A stretch of DNA of 64,000 nucleotides from DASRDR01 sp963812945 [NCBI: uncultured Candidatus Rokubacteria bacterium] (GCA_963812945.1 CAWEXD010000008.1:2356001-2420000); one strand, 5' to 3'. Positions 26,877 to 35,578 are shown, counted from the stretch's first letter. The notes: generated by a model not told the origin, from the sequence alone. Numbers and translations: made by a program.

Positions 26877-27569
26877 ATGGACGTCTCGCTGGTCACCGCA
26901 CTCGGGCTCGGCCTCACGCTCGGTTTCCGGCACGCCCTCGACGCCGATCATGTCGCGGCGGTCTCGACGCTGGTCGCGCGTGAGCGCGGCCTCGCCCGGT
27001 CGGCCCTCCTCGGCGCGTTCTGGGGCGCCGGCCATACGCTCGCCCTCCTGGGCGCCGGCATCGCCGTCATCGGCTTCAAGCTCACGATCACGCCCGGGCT
27101 CGAGGCGGCGATGGAGCGGGCCGTCGGCCTGGTCCTCGTCGTCCTAGGCGGCCACGTGCTTCTCCGCGCCCTCGGCGGGGTCCTCGTGCAGGGTCAAGAG
27201 CACACCCACGGGGACGTGCCCCATCGCCACGCGCACGGGCACCTCGGATCGCCGGACGCGGCGCACGTCCACCTCGTCCGCCTCGGCGGCCGTCCCTTCC
27301 TGGTGGGGCTCCTTCACGGGTTGGCCGGGAGCGCCGCCCTCACCCTCCTGGTCCTCGGGACGATCCCGTCCCCGATCGGCGCCCTCGTGTACATCCTCGT
27401 GTTCGGCGTCGGCTCGACCGCCGGGATGCTGCTCCTCAGCGGGCTCATCGGGCTCCCGACAGCGCTCCTAGCCCCACGGGCGCACCGGCTCCAGGCGGCG
27501 ATCCAGGTCGTCGCGGGCGTCGGGAGCGCGGCCCTCGGGATCTGGATGCTGGCGGGTCCCGGCGCGTGA
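26877..27569 (+). CDS. NiCoT/UreH-like nickel permease
   Basis: A 230-residue, roughly six-helix membrane protein. The HX4DH signature of nickel/cobalt permeases is present as H19ALDADH25 in the second helix. A short His-rich loop (HTHGDVPHRHAHGH, about 101-114) follows. It is shorter than classical NiCoTs (about 330) and closer to UreH-type proteins. ATG 26877 follows GAAGGAGGA. Two nickel-type carriers in tandem imply metal movement in both directions or across two substrates. No urease or hydrogenase gene is in the window. Confidence 0.8.
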   Translation: MDVSLVTALGLGLTLGFRHALDADHVAAVSTLVARERGLARSALLGAFWGAGHTLALLGAGIAVIGFKLTITPGLEAAMERAVGLVLVVLGGHVLLRALGGVLVQGQEHTHGDVPHRHAHGHLGSPDAAHVHLVRLGGRPFLVGLLHGLAGSAALTLLVLGTIPSPIGALVYILVFGVGSTAGMLLLSGLIGLPTALLAPRAHRLQAAIQVVAGVGSAALGIWMLAGPGA

Positions 27570-27580
27570 CACGGCCGCAG

Positions 27581-27597
27581 GCGGTCAATCCGACCGC
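27581..27597 (+). terminator. Small hairpin after NiCoT-like gene
   Basis: GCGGTC (27581-27586) and GACCGC (27592-27597) with a 5-base loop, 11 bases after the stop. No T-tract. It may separate the transporter message from the lipoprotein gene. Confidence 0.3.
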
Positions 27598-27668
27598 GGC
27601 GAGCCGCTCGTAGACCCGGGTAGACGCACACCCCAAGCAATCACCCGGAACACGAGGAGGACACGGAC

Positions 27669-28907
27669 ATGCAGACGAAATGGGCCAAGCAGTTCGGAAA
27701 GGCCGCGATCGCCGCGTTCCTTGCGGTCGGATGCAGCGGCAGCATGACGGGCTCGGGCCACGGCAGTCACCCGGGAATGGCCCAGGCCAGCTCCTCGAAC
27801 GGGGCGACGTCGGCCACCAAGGCCGCCGAGCTCCGTGCGAGCCTCAACTACCTCATGGGCGAGCACATCCTGCTCGCTTCCAGCGCCACCGGCGCCGCGC
27901 TGGCCGGCCGGGAGGCGCAGTTCAAGGCCGCCGCGGCGGCTCTCGACGGCAACAGCGTCGACATCGCGAAGGCGATCGGCTCCGTCTACGGCCAGGGCGC
28001 GCAGGACGCGTTCCTGCCCCTCTGGCGGCGCCACATCGGCTTCGCGGTCGACTACACGGTCGGCGTCGCGACGAAGGACAAGGCCAAGCAGGACAAGGCC
28101 GTCACCGACCTCGTCCAGTACACGCAGGACTTCGGCGCCTTCCTGGCCTCGGCCAACCCGAACCTCCCGAAGGACGCCGTGGCCGACCTCGTGAAGAAGC
28201 ACGTGCTCACGCTGAAGGACGTGATCGACGCGCAGGCCGCCGGCGACCAGGCGAAGGCCTTCGCGGCCACGCGCACCGCGTACGCCCACATGGGGATGAT
28301 CGCCGACCCCCTGGCCGGCGCCATCGTCAAGCAGTTCCCGGACCGGTTCCCCGGCTCCACGATGACGGCCGCGGCCGGCCTCCGCAGCACGCTCACCATG
28401 GCCTTCCAGGAGCACACGTACCTGGCGGCGCGGGCCACGGGCGCGGCGCTGGGCGCGCGTGATCCGGAGTTCAAGGCGGCCGCCGGCGCGCTCGACGCGA
28501 ACAGCGTGGACATCTCGAAGGCGATCGGCTCGGTCTACGGAAAGGGCGCCGAGGACGCGTTCCTGCCCCTCTGGCGGCGCCACATCGGCTTCGTCGTGGA
28601 CTACACGGTCGGCGTGGCCACCAAGGACAAGGCCAAGCAGGACAAGGCCGTGCAGGATCTCGTGGGGTACTCCCAGGACTTCGGCGCCTTCCTCGCCTCG
28701 GCCAACCCGAATCTTCCCAAGGACGTCGTGGCCGGGCTCGTGAAGGACCACATCCTGACGCTCAAGCCGGTGATCGACGCCCAGGCGGCCGGCGACCAGC
28801 CGAAGGTGTACACGATGCTCCGCTCGGCGACCGGCCACATGCGGATGATCGCGGACCCGCTCGCCGAGGCGATCGTGAAGCAGTTCCCGCAGAAGTTCGG
28901 CGCGTAG
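27669..28907 (+). CDS. Tandem-repeat lipoprotein with conserved His residues
   Basis: A 412-residue predicted lipoprotein: hydrophobic signal with AVGC, giving lipid-modified Cys22, and a short Ser/Gly/His-rich linker. Two tandem repeats of about 170 residues follow (about 54-225 and 238-412), offset by 183 residues. They share FLPLWRRHIGF, GAFLASANPNL and DYTVGVATKDKAKQDK. Each repeat conserves four His: in (M/Q)EH, WRRHIGF, VK(K/D)H(V/I)LTL and (A/G)HM.MIADPL, one per predicted helix, which suits a metal-binding four-helix bundle. Some similar Gram-positive proteins are labelled copper amine oxidase-like, but no oxidase active site is visible. A GAGGAG ribosome site precedes the ATG. Function unknown; metal binding is inferred. 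Confidence 0.75.
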   Translation: MQTKWAKQFGKAAIAAFLAVGCSGSMTGSGHGSHPGMAQASSSNGATSATKAAELRASLNYLMGEHILLASSATGAALAGREAQFKAAAAALDGNSVDIAKAIGSVYGQGAQDAFLPLWRRHIGFAVDYTVGVATKDKAKQDKAVTDLVQYTQDFGAFLASANPNLPKDAVADLVKKHVLTLKDVIDAQAAGDQAKAFAATRTAYAHMGMIADPLAGAIVKQFPDRFPGSTMTAAAGLRSTLTMAFQEHTYLAARATGAALGARDPEFKAAAGALDANSVDISKAIGSVYGKGAEDAFLPLWRRHIGFVVDYTVGVATKDKAKQDKAVQDLVGYSQDFGAFLASANPNLPKDVVAGLVKDHILTLKPVIDAQAAGDQPKVYTMLRSATGHMRMIADPLAEAIVKQFPQKFGA

Positions 28908-28933
28908 CGGTTCGACGCGCGGTCCAGAAGCAC

Positions 28934-28966
28934 GGGGGCGGGCGCCCGATCGGGCGGCCCGCCCCC
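28934..28966 (+). terminator. Strong GC hairpin ending the metal-cluster operon
   Basis: GGGGGCGGGC (28934-28943) pairs perfectly with GCCCGCCCCC (28957-28966). An inner GCCCGATCGGGC palindrome sits in the loop. It is 26 bases after the lipoprotein stop and before the alanine dehydrogenase gene, so it fits a terminator although no T-tract follows. Confidence 0.6.
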
Positions 28967-29038
28967 GCTGCGTTCGGGCCCTGGGCTGCGGTACCATGAG
29001 CCCGCGAGCCTGACCGCTACACAGAGGAGACGACGCCC

Positions 29039-30151
29039 GTGATCATCGGCGTACCCAAGGAGATCAAGTCCGGCGAGCAGCGCGTCGCGCTCACGCCGGC
29101 CGGTGTCCACGCGCTCGTCGACCACGGCCATCAGGTGCTCATCGAGCCGGGGGCCGGGGTCGGCAGCGGCTTCCGCGACGAGGAGTACACGCAGCTCGGG
29201 GCGAGCCTCAAGGCGACCGAGGCGGTGTGGGCCGAGGCGGACCTCATCCTCAAGGTCAAGGAGCCCATCCGGGCCGAGTACCCGCGGCTCCGCGCGAAGC
29301 AGATCCTGTTCACGTATCTCCACCTGGCGGCCGTGCCCGACCTCACGCGGGCGCTCCAGAAGGCGGGCACCATCGCGATCGCGTACGAGACGGTGCAGCG
29401 CGCGGACGGGAGCCTGCCGCTCCTCACGCCGATGAGCGAGGTGGCGGGCCGGCTGTCGGTGCAGGAGGGGGCCTACCACCTGGGCAAGGCGCACGGGGGG
29501 CGGGGCATCCTGCTCTCGGGCGTCCCCGGCGTGCCGCCGGGCAACGTGGTGATCCTCGGCGCCGGCACCGTCGGCCTCAACGCGCTCAGGATTGCCGTCG
29601 GCCTGGGCGGCGACGTGTCGATCCTCGACGTGAACCTCGACCGGCTGCGCCACGTCGACGACATCTACCGGGGCCAGGTCGTCACCCTGGTCTCGAACCT
29701 CTTCAACATCGCCCGCCTCGTCCAGCGCGCCGACCTCCTGGTGGGCGCGGTCCTGGTCGCCGGCGCCCGGGCGCCGATCCTGGTCCCGGAGTCGACGGTG
29801 AAAACGATGAAGGAGGGCTCGGTGATCGTCGACGTCGCGGTGGACCAGGGCGGCTGCGTCGAGACGATGCACCCGACGACGCTCGCCGACCCCATCTACC
29901 TGGTCCACGGCGTCGTGCACTACGGCGTGGCCAACATGCCCGCCCTCGTGCCCCGCACGTCGACGTTCGCGCTCACCAACGCGACCCTGCCCTACGTCGT
30001 CGAGCTGGCCGGCAAGGGGCTCGGGGCCGCGCTCCGGGGAAACCCGGCGCTGGCCAAGGGCTTGAACGTCTGCCAGGGGCGCATCGTCCACGCCGGCGTG
30101 GCGGAGTCGGTCGGCGAGACCGCGGCCCCGCTGGAGAGCTGCCTGGCCTAG
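29039..30151 (+). CDS. ald: Alanine dehydrogenase
   Basis: A 370-residue NAD-dependent L-alanine dehydrogenase, interconverting L-alanine with pyruvate and ammonia in the cytoplasm. Hallmarks are MIIGVPKEIKSGEQRVALTP at the N-terminus, the catalytic Lys in LILKVKEP, the catalytic His in FTYLHLA near 95, the NAD motif GAGTVGLNA near 175, and PALVPRTST. The length is exactly typical. The start is GTG 29039, preceded by AGAGGAGA. It stands alone between two terminator-like regions. Confidence 0.94.
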   Translation: MIIGVPKEIKSGEQRVALTPAGVHALVDHGHQVLIEPGAGVGSGFRDEEYTQLGASLKATEAVWAEADLILKVKEPIRAEYPRLRAKQILFTYLHLAAVPDLTRALQKAGTIAIAYETVQRADGSLPLLTPMSEVAGRLSVQEGAYHLGKAHGGRGILLSGVPGVPPGNVVILGAGTVGLNALRIAVGLGGDVSILDVNLDRLRHVDDIYRGQVVTLVSNLFNIARLVQRADLLVGAVLVAGARAPILVPESTVKTMKEGSVIVDVAVDQGGCVETMHPTTLADPIYLVHGVVHYGVANMPALVPRTSTFALTNATLPYVVELAGKGLGAALRGNPALAKGLNVCQGRIVHAGVAESVGETAAPLESCLA

Positions 30152-30220
30152 CCGGCGTCGACCTGCCCGGCGCGTCCATGCCGGGGCCCGCCAGTAGCGC
30201 CGGCCGAGAGTGCCGATCGG

Positions 30221-30526
30221 TCAGGTGGGCGTGGCGTCCCCGCCTTCCACGATCACCAGCTCGACCTCGCCGGCGCCCTGGCGGCGGAACGAGGCGGCCG
30301 CCTGGTACTCCGGGGAATGGAAGCAGGCCACCGCCTGCTCGAGAGACGGGAACTCGATCACCACGAACCGGGCGAACTTCTCCGGCCCCTCGAGGATCCT
30401 GAATCGCCCGCCCCGCGCGAGGACCGTGCCCTGGTACCGGCGGATGATCTCCGGCACCAGGTCCGTGTACCGCTTGTATGCCACCGGATCGTTGATCTTC
30501 GACCGCGCCACCCAGTACCCCTTCAT
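30221..30526 (-). CDS. DUF1330 family protein
   Basis: A 101-residue ferredoxin-like-fold protein of the DUF1330 family. It has MKGYWVARSKINDPVAYKRY, GGRFRILEG, and FVVIEFPSLEQAVACFHSPEYQ. The ATG at 30526 is preferred over an in-frame start 11 codons upstream because the family begins at this point. It is the last gene of the long minus-strand operon, 13 bp after the hydroxyacid dehydrogenase. The biochemical function of the family is not settled. Confidence 0.85.
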   Translation of the reverse strand: MKGYWVARSKINDPVAYKRYTDLVPEIIRRYQGTVLARGGRFRILEGPEKFARFVVIEFPSLEQAVACFHSPEYQAAASFRRQGAGEVELVIVEGGDATPT

Positions 30527-30539
30527 GTGAAGGCTCCGT

Positions 30540-31553
30540 CTATCGCCAGACCTCGGCATTGTACAGGTTCGGTGGCCGGCGCCCCTCGAGGACCGCGACC
30601 ACGTTGTCCACCACGATGTGGGCGATGCGGAGCCGCGTGTCCCAGCCGCCGCTGCCGATATGCGGCGTCAGCACGACGTTCGTCAGCCCGAGGAGGGCGG
30701 GCTCCACTCTGGGCTCCTCCTCGTACACGTCCAGCGCCGCCCCGGCGATCTGCCCCTTGCCGAGCGCGTCGGCCAGCGCCTTCTCGTCCACGACGGGACC
30801 GCGCGAGGTATTGATCAAATAGGCCGAGGCGCGCATCAGGGAGAGCTCGCGACGCCCGATCAGGTGCACGGTCTCCGGCGTCAGCGTCACGCTGACCGAC
30901 ACGAAGTCCGCCTCGCCGAGCAGGTCGTCGAGCGGGCGATGCGCGACACCGAGCGCGGCCTCCTCGTGAGGGGGCAGGCGGACCCGATCCGCGTAGAGGA
31001 CCCGCATCCCGAATCCCACCGCGCGCCGGGCGATCGCCTTGCCCACCCGCCCGATCCCGACGACGCCCAGGGTCTTGCCGTGGACCTCGCCCCCGACGAA
31101 GCGCATCGACTGCGCCCCCGGGAACACGCCGCGCCGGAGCGCGGCCTCCGACTCGGGAATCCGGCGCGCGGCCGACAGGAGGAGCCCCCAGTGGAGGTCG
31201 GCCGTGGCCTCGGTGACGAGCGGCGGGATCGTCGTCACCGGGATACCGCGGGCGGTGGCGTGGCTGACGTCGATGCTCGCCGGCCCGATCGCCATGGAGG
31301 CGATGAGCCGCAGGCCAGGGTTGGCGTCGATCACGCTCGCGTCGACGTCGTTGTGCTGGAGGCACACGAGGACGTCAGCGCGCCGGACCGCGTCCCGCAG
31401 CTCCGCGGCCCTCATGATGTGCTCCGAATCCGGGTTCAGCTCGACGCGTCCGGCCTCTCGCAGCCGGGCCAGCGCGGGCTCCGGCATCGGCTGCGTGACG
31501 AAGATCCGCGCGTCCTCCGGTCCGGACCCCGGGACGCCGCCTGGCCCGTCCAC
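30540..31553 (-). CDS. D-2-hydroxyacid dehydrogenase (glyoxylate/hydroxypyruvate reductase-like)
   Basis: A 337-residue NAD(P)-dependent enzyme. The Rossmann motif is VGIGRVGKAIA near 165-175. The Arg-containing NTSRGPVVDEKAL, the catalytic Glu segment VYEEEP and the catalytic His in TPHIGSGG are all present, so it is probably active. The start GTG 31553 directly follows the stop of the dicupin gene by one base. In this operon it may reduce a ketoacid released by the CocE hydrolase and cupin enzymes; this is inference. Confidence 0.88.
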   Translation of the reverse strand: MDGPGGVPGSGPEDARIFVTQPMPEPALARLREAGRVELNPDSEHIMRAAELRDAVRRADVLVCLQHNDVDASVIDANPGLRLIASMAIGPASIDVSHATARGIPVTTIPPLVTEATADLHWGLLLSAARRIPESEAALRRGVFPGAQSMRFVGGEVHGKTLGVVGIGRVGKAIARRAVGFGMRVLYADRVRLPPHEEAALGVAHRPLDDLLGEADFVSVSVTLTPETVHLIGRRELSLMRASAYLINTSRGPVVDEKALADALGKGQIAGAALDVYEEEPRVEPALLGLTNVVLTPHIGSGGWDTRLRIAHIVVDNVVAVLEGRRPPNLYNAEVWR

Positions 31554-31554
31554 C

Positions 31555-32253
31555 TCACTGCTGGTAGCTGGCGTGATAGGTGCTCCAGCCCCGGATGATG
31601 TTCTTGCAGTTCAGCACCGTGTAGTCCTCGAGGATGCGGGCACCGTGAGTCAGCGTGGCCGGGAACAGGATACCCTTCCCGGGCTCCATGACGAACTCCT
31701 CGCCCTCGATGACCGCGATCGCCTTGCCCTGGAGAACGATCTGGAGCTGTTCGTTCGGGTGCGAGTGGAGCTTCCCCTCCGTGCCGGCGGGGAAGTACAT
31801 GTAGACGACTTCCATCCGGTCCCCCAGGAGCGTCGGCCCGCGGGACGCGGAGTACTTCGGGGTGATCAGGTCCGACTCCATCTCGTCCCACTTGTAGAAG
31901 GCCGGCGCCGCGGGATCGGCGGGGCCGGCGTCGGGATCCGGCTTCACGTCCCGGAAGGTCACCACTTCCAGGTCGTCGAGGATCTCGGCCGAGTGGAGGA
32001 CGTTCGCCCGGACGAGGATCGCCTGGCCGGCCCCGACGAGCTGCTCCTGCCGGCCCACCCGGAAGCGCGCGCGCCCACGGAGGATCGAGTGCACGGCCTC
32101 GTGGGAGGTGGCGTGGGCCGCGATGCGGGTTCCGGCCGGGTACGTGACGCGGGCCACCTCGATGCTCGCCCCCTGGTACACGGAGCCGGACCCCGACGAG
32201 CGCTCCGGGTCGACGGCGTCCACGGCGAGGTCGCTCCATCGGAACGTCGGCAT
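31555..32253 (-). CDS. Two-domain cupin protein
   Basis: A 232-residue bicupin. The first barrel (about 25-105) has HATSHEAVHSILRGRARF, and the second (about 130-220) has the fuller motif KLHSHPNEQLQIVLQGK with LFPATLTHG. The second site retains two His, a Glu/Gln position and the late His, suitable for a divalent metal. Bicupins include gentisate-type dioxygenases, oxalate decarboxylases and isomerases, and the sequence does not select among them. It is 11 bp after CocE and 1 bp before the dehydrogenase. Confidence 0.78.
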   Translation of the reverse strand: MPTFRWSDLAVDAVDPERSSGSGSVYQGASIEVARVTYPAGTRIAAHATSHEAVHSILRGRARFRVGRQEQLVGAGQAILVRANVLHSAEILDDLEVVTFRDVKPDPDAGPADPAAPAFYKWDEMESDLITPKYSASRGPTLLGDRMEVVYMYFPAGTEGKLHSHPNEQLQIVLQGKAIAVIEGEEFVMEPGKGILFPATLTHGARILEDYTVLNCKNIIRGWSTYHASYQQ

Positions 32254-32264
32254 GATCGCTCCTC

Positions 32265-34088
32265 CTACCGGCCGGACGGGATGATCGGCAGCAGGACGTG
32301 CGCGGGCCGGCCGGGGCCCGCGTGCAGCGTGACGTTGCCGGCAAAGATCTCCGGCGGCCGGTCCCGGGTCTCGGCGTGCTGGAAGGGGCCCACGCCGGTG
32401 AAGACCGCGCCGAGGACGCCCAGCCCCTTGCCGGGGCCGCCCGGGTAGACGTAGTCCTTGCCGCGCACCGCCAGCCCGATCCGGTGGCCGGCGGGCACCA
32501 CGATGCAGGTCGGCCAGACCTCCACGTCCAGCTCGTAGACCTGGCCAGGCACCAGCGGCTGGATCTCGTCGTGCGCATGGTAGGGCCGGTACGGCAGGGT
32601 CAGCGCGGAGTCGAGCTTCCGGTGTGACGCGCGGAGCCACCCCTGCGCGATCGGCGTGTGCGGGTCGAGCGCCCCGTGGAAGGTGACCTCCTTCAGGTCC
32701 GGCGTGAAGACGCGCAGGACGAGGAAGAGGTCGGCGTCGGTCGTCTCCGACGAGACGAAGAGCTTGGCGACGATCGGCCCGGTGATCTCCGTCTCCGCGT
32801 CGAGCGGCGGGGTGAGGAACGTGACGCCGTCGCTGAGGCCGCCGTACGTGACCGTCGACTCGCGGCTCGGCGGCGCGTCGGCCAGCGTCTGGCCCGCCGG
32901 GTGGAGATAGAGCTTCGTCCAGCGGGTGCCAGTCAAGGGCCACGCGCTCTCGTGGCGCTCGACGAACCGCTCGCCCGGGTGCCGGACCTGGAGCACGACC
33001 CGCGGCTGCTTCGCCCAGCCGGTGTCCTCGCCCTTCAGGAAGTGGCCGAAGAAGCGCTTCTGGAGGGCCAGGCCGTAGTTGGTGTAGAAGTGCGTCCAGT
33101 GCGCCACCCCGTGGACCTCGAGCCACTTCTCCGGCGAGGCCACGCGCACGAAGCCCTCGAAGCTGCCGCGCGGGTGGAGGCCCTGGCCGCCCCAGTTGGC
33201 CGCGGTCAGCATCGGCACCGTGATGCGGGAGAAGTCGGGCATGCGGGAGCGCCAGTACTCGTCGGTGGCGAGGGGGTTCTCGAGGCAGTCCGCGTAGAAG
33301 TCCCGGCGGAGCGCGCCCAGCTCCTCCTCCGTCAGCGTCTCCGGCCCGGAGATCCAGTCGCCGTTCATGCGGCTGCGGAGCCCGCGGGTGCCGCGGCCGT
33401 GCTGGAGGGTGATGACCTGCGAGGGGAACCACGCGCGGCCGAAGGAGCAGAGGATCCCGCCGTGGTGGCTGAGATCCCGGTAGTAGTCGGCGGCCCCCTC
33501 CCAGATGCAGATGGCGGCCAGGTGCGGGGGCTGGAGCGACGCCACCTGCCACTGGTTCATCCCGTAGTACGAGATGCCGTTCAGGCCGACATTGCCGCTG
33601 CACCAGGGCTGCGCCGCCGCCCACTCGATGCAGTCGTGAAAGTCCCGCGTCTCCCGGGGCGACCAGATGTCGAGGACCCCCGGCGAGCGGGCGGCGCCGC
33701 GGGAGTCGACCCGGACGCACGCATAGCCGTCCGGCACCCACTTCTCGGGGTCCACGACCTCCCAGTTCTGGTACTTGTTGGTCGAGTTGGCCATCACCTC
33801 GGGATAGGCCTCGACCATCAGGCGCCACTGGTCGGTGTAGAGGTCCTCGAAGACGAGGCCCTTGCCGTACGGCCCATAGGACAGGATGGCCGGGACCTTG
33901 CCGGGCCCGAGCGGGCGGTACACGTCGGCCCGCAGGACGATCCCGTCGTCCATGGGGATGGGCACGTCCCACTCGATGCGCATCCCGTCCCGGACTTCGC
34001 TCCGGTGCTGGCCGGAATCCCCAGAATCCACAAAAGGGCCTGGGGCGCGCGCGGATCGGCCCTTGGCCGGCGCCGGCCTGTTCGTCAC
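32265..34088 (-). CDS. CocE/NonD family alpha/beta hydrolase (X-Pro dipeptidyl-peptidase-like)
   Basis: About 607 residues. The N-terminal alpha/beta-hydrolase domain includes VRVDSRGAARSPG, and the nucleophile elbow GLNGISYYGMNQW holds the Ser. A cap insert follows, and HGVAHWTHFY probably includes the catalytic His. The C-terminal jelly-roll domain ends near VLLPIIPSGR. Family members hydrolyse esters or amides (cocaine esterase, glutaryl acylases). The start GTG 34088 overlaps the upstream cupin stop (GTGA) and keeps the EVRDGMRIEWDVP lead-in. ATG 33983 is an alternative (572 residues). It is probably the step that opens the operon's substrate. Confidence 0.83.
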   Translation of the reverse strand: MTNRPAPAKGRSARAPGPFVDSGDSGQHRSEVRDGMRIEWDVPIPMDDGIVLRADVYRPLGPGKVPAILSYGPYGKGLVFEDLYTDQWRLMVEAYPEVMANSTNKYQNWEVVDPEKWVPDGYACVRVDSRGAARSPGVLDIWSPRETRDFHDCIEWAAAQPWCSGNVGLNGISYYGMNQWQVASLQPPHLAAICIWEGAADYYRDLSHHGGILCSFGRAWFPSQVITLQHGRGTRGLRSRMNGDWISGPETLTEEELGALRRDFYADCLENPLATDEYWRSRMPDFSRITVPMLTAANWGGQGLHPRGSFEGFVRVASPEKWLEVHGVAHWTHFYTNYGLALQKRFFGHFLKGEDTGWAKQPRVVLQVRHPGERFVERHESAWPLTGTRWTKLYLHPAGQTLADAPPSRESTVTYGGLSDGVTFLTPPLDAETEITGPIVAKLFVSSETTDADLFLVLRVFTPDLKEVTFHGALDPHTPIAQGWLRASHRKLDSALTLPYRPYHAHDEIQPLVPGQVYELDVEVWPTCIVVPAGHRIGLAVRGKDYVYPGGPGKGLGVLGAVFTGVGPFQHAETRDRPPEIFAGNVTLHAGPGRPAHVLLPIIPSGR

Positions 34089-34573
34089 CGCGAGCCGCCC
34101 CCCTCGCCGTCCGGCCCGAAGCCCGGCGCGTAGAGCGGCGCGGAGATCGACTGGTCGACCGGGGTGCCGACGATGCCGTGGGACATGTCTTTGGCGGTCA
34201 AGAAGATCACGTCCTCGTCCGGCGTCGCGAGGGCCGAGTGCACGACGTTGGCGGGGATGTACATCAGCGACCCCGCGGGGACGCGCGACTTGACGCCGTC
34301 CACCTCGCTCTCCAGCGTGCCCTGGATGACGTATACCCACTGCTCGTTCGGATGGCTGTGCGGCCGGCCGCCCGTGCCGCGCGGCATGCGCATCAGGCCG
34401 ACCTGGATGCGCTCCCCCTCGACGACCGGCCCGTGCGCGGTCGAGTAGCCCGGGCCGGCGTCGAGCCCGACGAGGCGGGCCAGGTCGAAGACGTACCGAC
34501 CGTCACCGCCCTTGATCGCGCCCTCGGTCTGCGTCATGCCCGCTTCAGGCCTGCGCTCCCCGTGCGTGGCCAT
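34085..34573 (-). CDS. Single-domain cupin
   Basis: A 162-residue cupin. Motif 1 GGRPHSHPNEQWVYVIQGTLESEV (about 67-90) carries both metal His and the Glu. Motif 2 AGSLMYIPANVVHSAL (about 99-114) carries the third His. The flanks are not distinctive. It is translationally coupled to the CocE hydrolase (4-bp overlap), so it probably acts on the same substrate or its product, either as a metal enzyme or as a small-molecule binder. Confidence 0.82.
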   Translation of the reverse strand: MATHGERRPEAGMTQTEGAIKGGDGRYVFDLARLVGLDAGPGYSTAHGPVVEGERIQVGLMRMPRGTGGRPHSHPNEQWVYVIQGTLESEVDGVKSRVPAGSLMYIPANVVHSALATPDEDVIFLTAKDMSHGIVGTPVDQSISAPLYAPGFGPDGEGGGSR

Positions 34574-34623
34574 GTTGGCCCCCCTTTGTTCGTCACCCAG
34601 TTGGCGCCATGCCAGCCGGGGCG

Positions 34624-35547
34624 TTAGTCTCCGCCGAGCCCGAGCTCGGCCTTCACCGCGCGCCAGCGAGCCTGCTCCGCGCGGATGTCGGCGGCGAACG
34701 CGGCGGGCGACGCGCTCGGAGTCACGCGCACGTCGACCGGCTCGAACGCCGCCCGCACCTCCGGGCTCCGGAGCGCTTGCGCCACCGTCCGGTGCAGGAG
34801 CTCCACGATCTCGGTCGCCGTCCCTCCCGGCGCGAAGAGCCCCTGCCAGTGGGGAGTCCCGATACCCTCGAATCCCGACTCCGCCATCGTCGGCACGTCC
34901 GGGAATCCGGCCAGCCGGGCGGGCCCGGCCACCGCCAGGGCCTTGATCGCCCCCGCCTCGATGCCCCGCCGGCTGGTCCTCGCATTCAGGAATACCATGT
35001 CGATCGTTCCATTCGTGACCGCGGCCATGAGCCCGTCGGCCGCGCCGGGCTCCGGCACGTTGACGACCTCGACACGAGCCGCCTTCGCGAGGAACAGGCC
35101 GTCGATGTCCGGGTAGCTGCCGATCCAGTCCGTGCCGTTCCGGACCTTGCCCCGCGTCCTCTTCACGTAGTCGAGGAATTCCGCCAGCGTCCCTGCCGGC
35201 ACGGACGCCTTCACGACCAGGAGGCTCGGGAACTCGGTGAGCTTCGACACGGGCGTGATGGCCGAGGCGGCGTCGAAGCCCAGCTGGCGCGCGAAGAGGA
35301 CCGGCACGATCGAGTTGATGTTCACGCTGCCCACCATCAGCGTGTACGGGTCGGCCCTGGCCAGCTCCCGCAGCGCGACCATGCCGCGGTCGCCCTCCTT
35401 CTGCTCGAGCACGAAGGGCGCACCCAGGATCTTCTGCATCTCGGCGGCGACGGTCCGGGCGCAGAACTCCGTCGAGCCCCCCGGCGGGAGGGGGACCAGG
35501 ACCCGCACCGGCCGGCTCGGGTACCCGCCCGGCCGCGGCGCGCTCAT
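34624..35547 (-). CDS. Bug/TctC-family tripartite tricarboxylate receptor lacking a signal peptide
   Basis: A 307-residue protein matching the Bug (TctC) receptor fold: YPSRPVRVLVPLPPGGSTEFCAR at the start, the GTDWIGSYPDIDG middle and the ADIRAEQARWRAVK tail. Such receptors bind carboxylates in the periplasm. This sequence begins MSAPRPGGYPSRPVRV with no hydrophobic export signal. The upstream gene ends only 31 bp away, leaving little room for one. It is either cytoplasmic, with a repurposed role, or truncated. No TctA/TctB membrane genes are nearby. Confidence 0.82.
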   Translation of the reverse strand: MSAPRPGGYPSRPVRVLVPLPPGGSTEFCARTVAAEMQKILGAPFVLEQKEGDRGMVALRELARADPYTLMVGSVNINSIVPVLFARQLGFDAASAITPVSKLTEFPSLLVVKASVPAGTLAEFLDYVKRTRGKVRNGTDWIGSYPDIDGLFLAKAARVEVVNVPEPGAADGLMAAVTNGTIDMVFLNARTSRRGIEAGAIKALAVAGPARLAGFPDVPTMAESGFEGIGTPHWQGLFAPGGTATEIVELLHRTVAQALRSPEVRAAFEPVDVRVTPSASPAAFAADIRAEQARWRAVKAELGLGGD

Positions 35548-35578
35548 CGGAGCGCCTCCTTGAATGCCGGTCGATGGG

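Noticed and set aside
27669-28907. Copper amine oxidase identity for the repeat lipoprotein
   Set aside because: No topaquinone precursor or copper-oxidase motif is visible; the name in databases is likely carried over from another domain.
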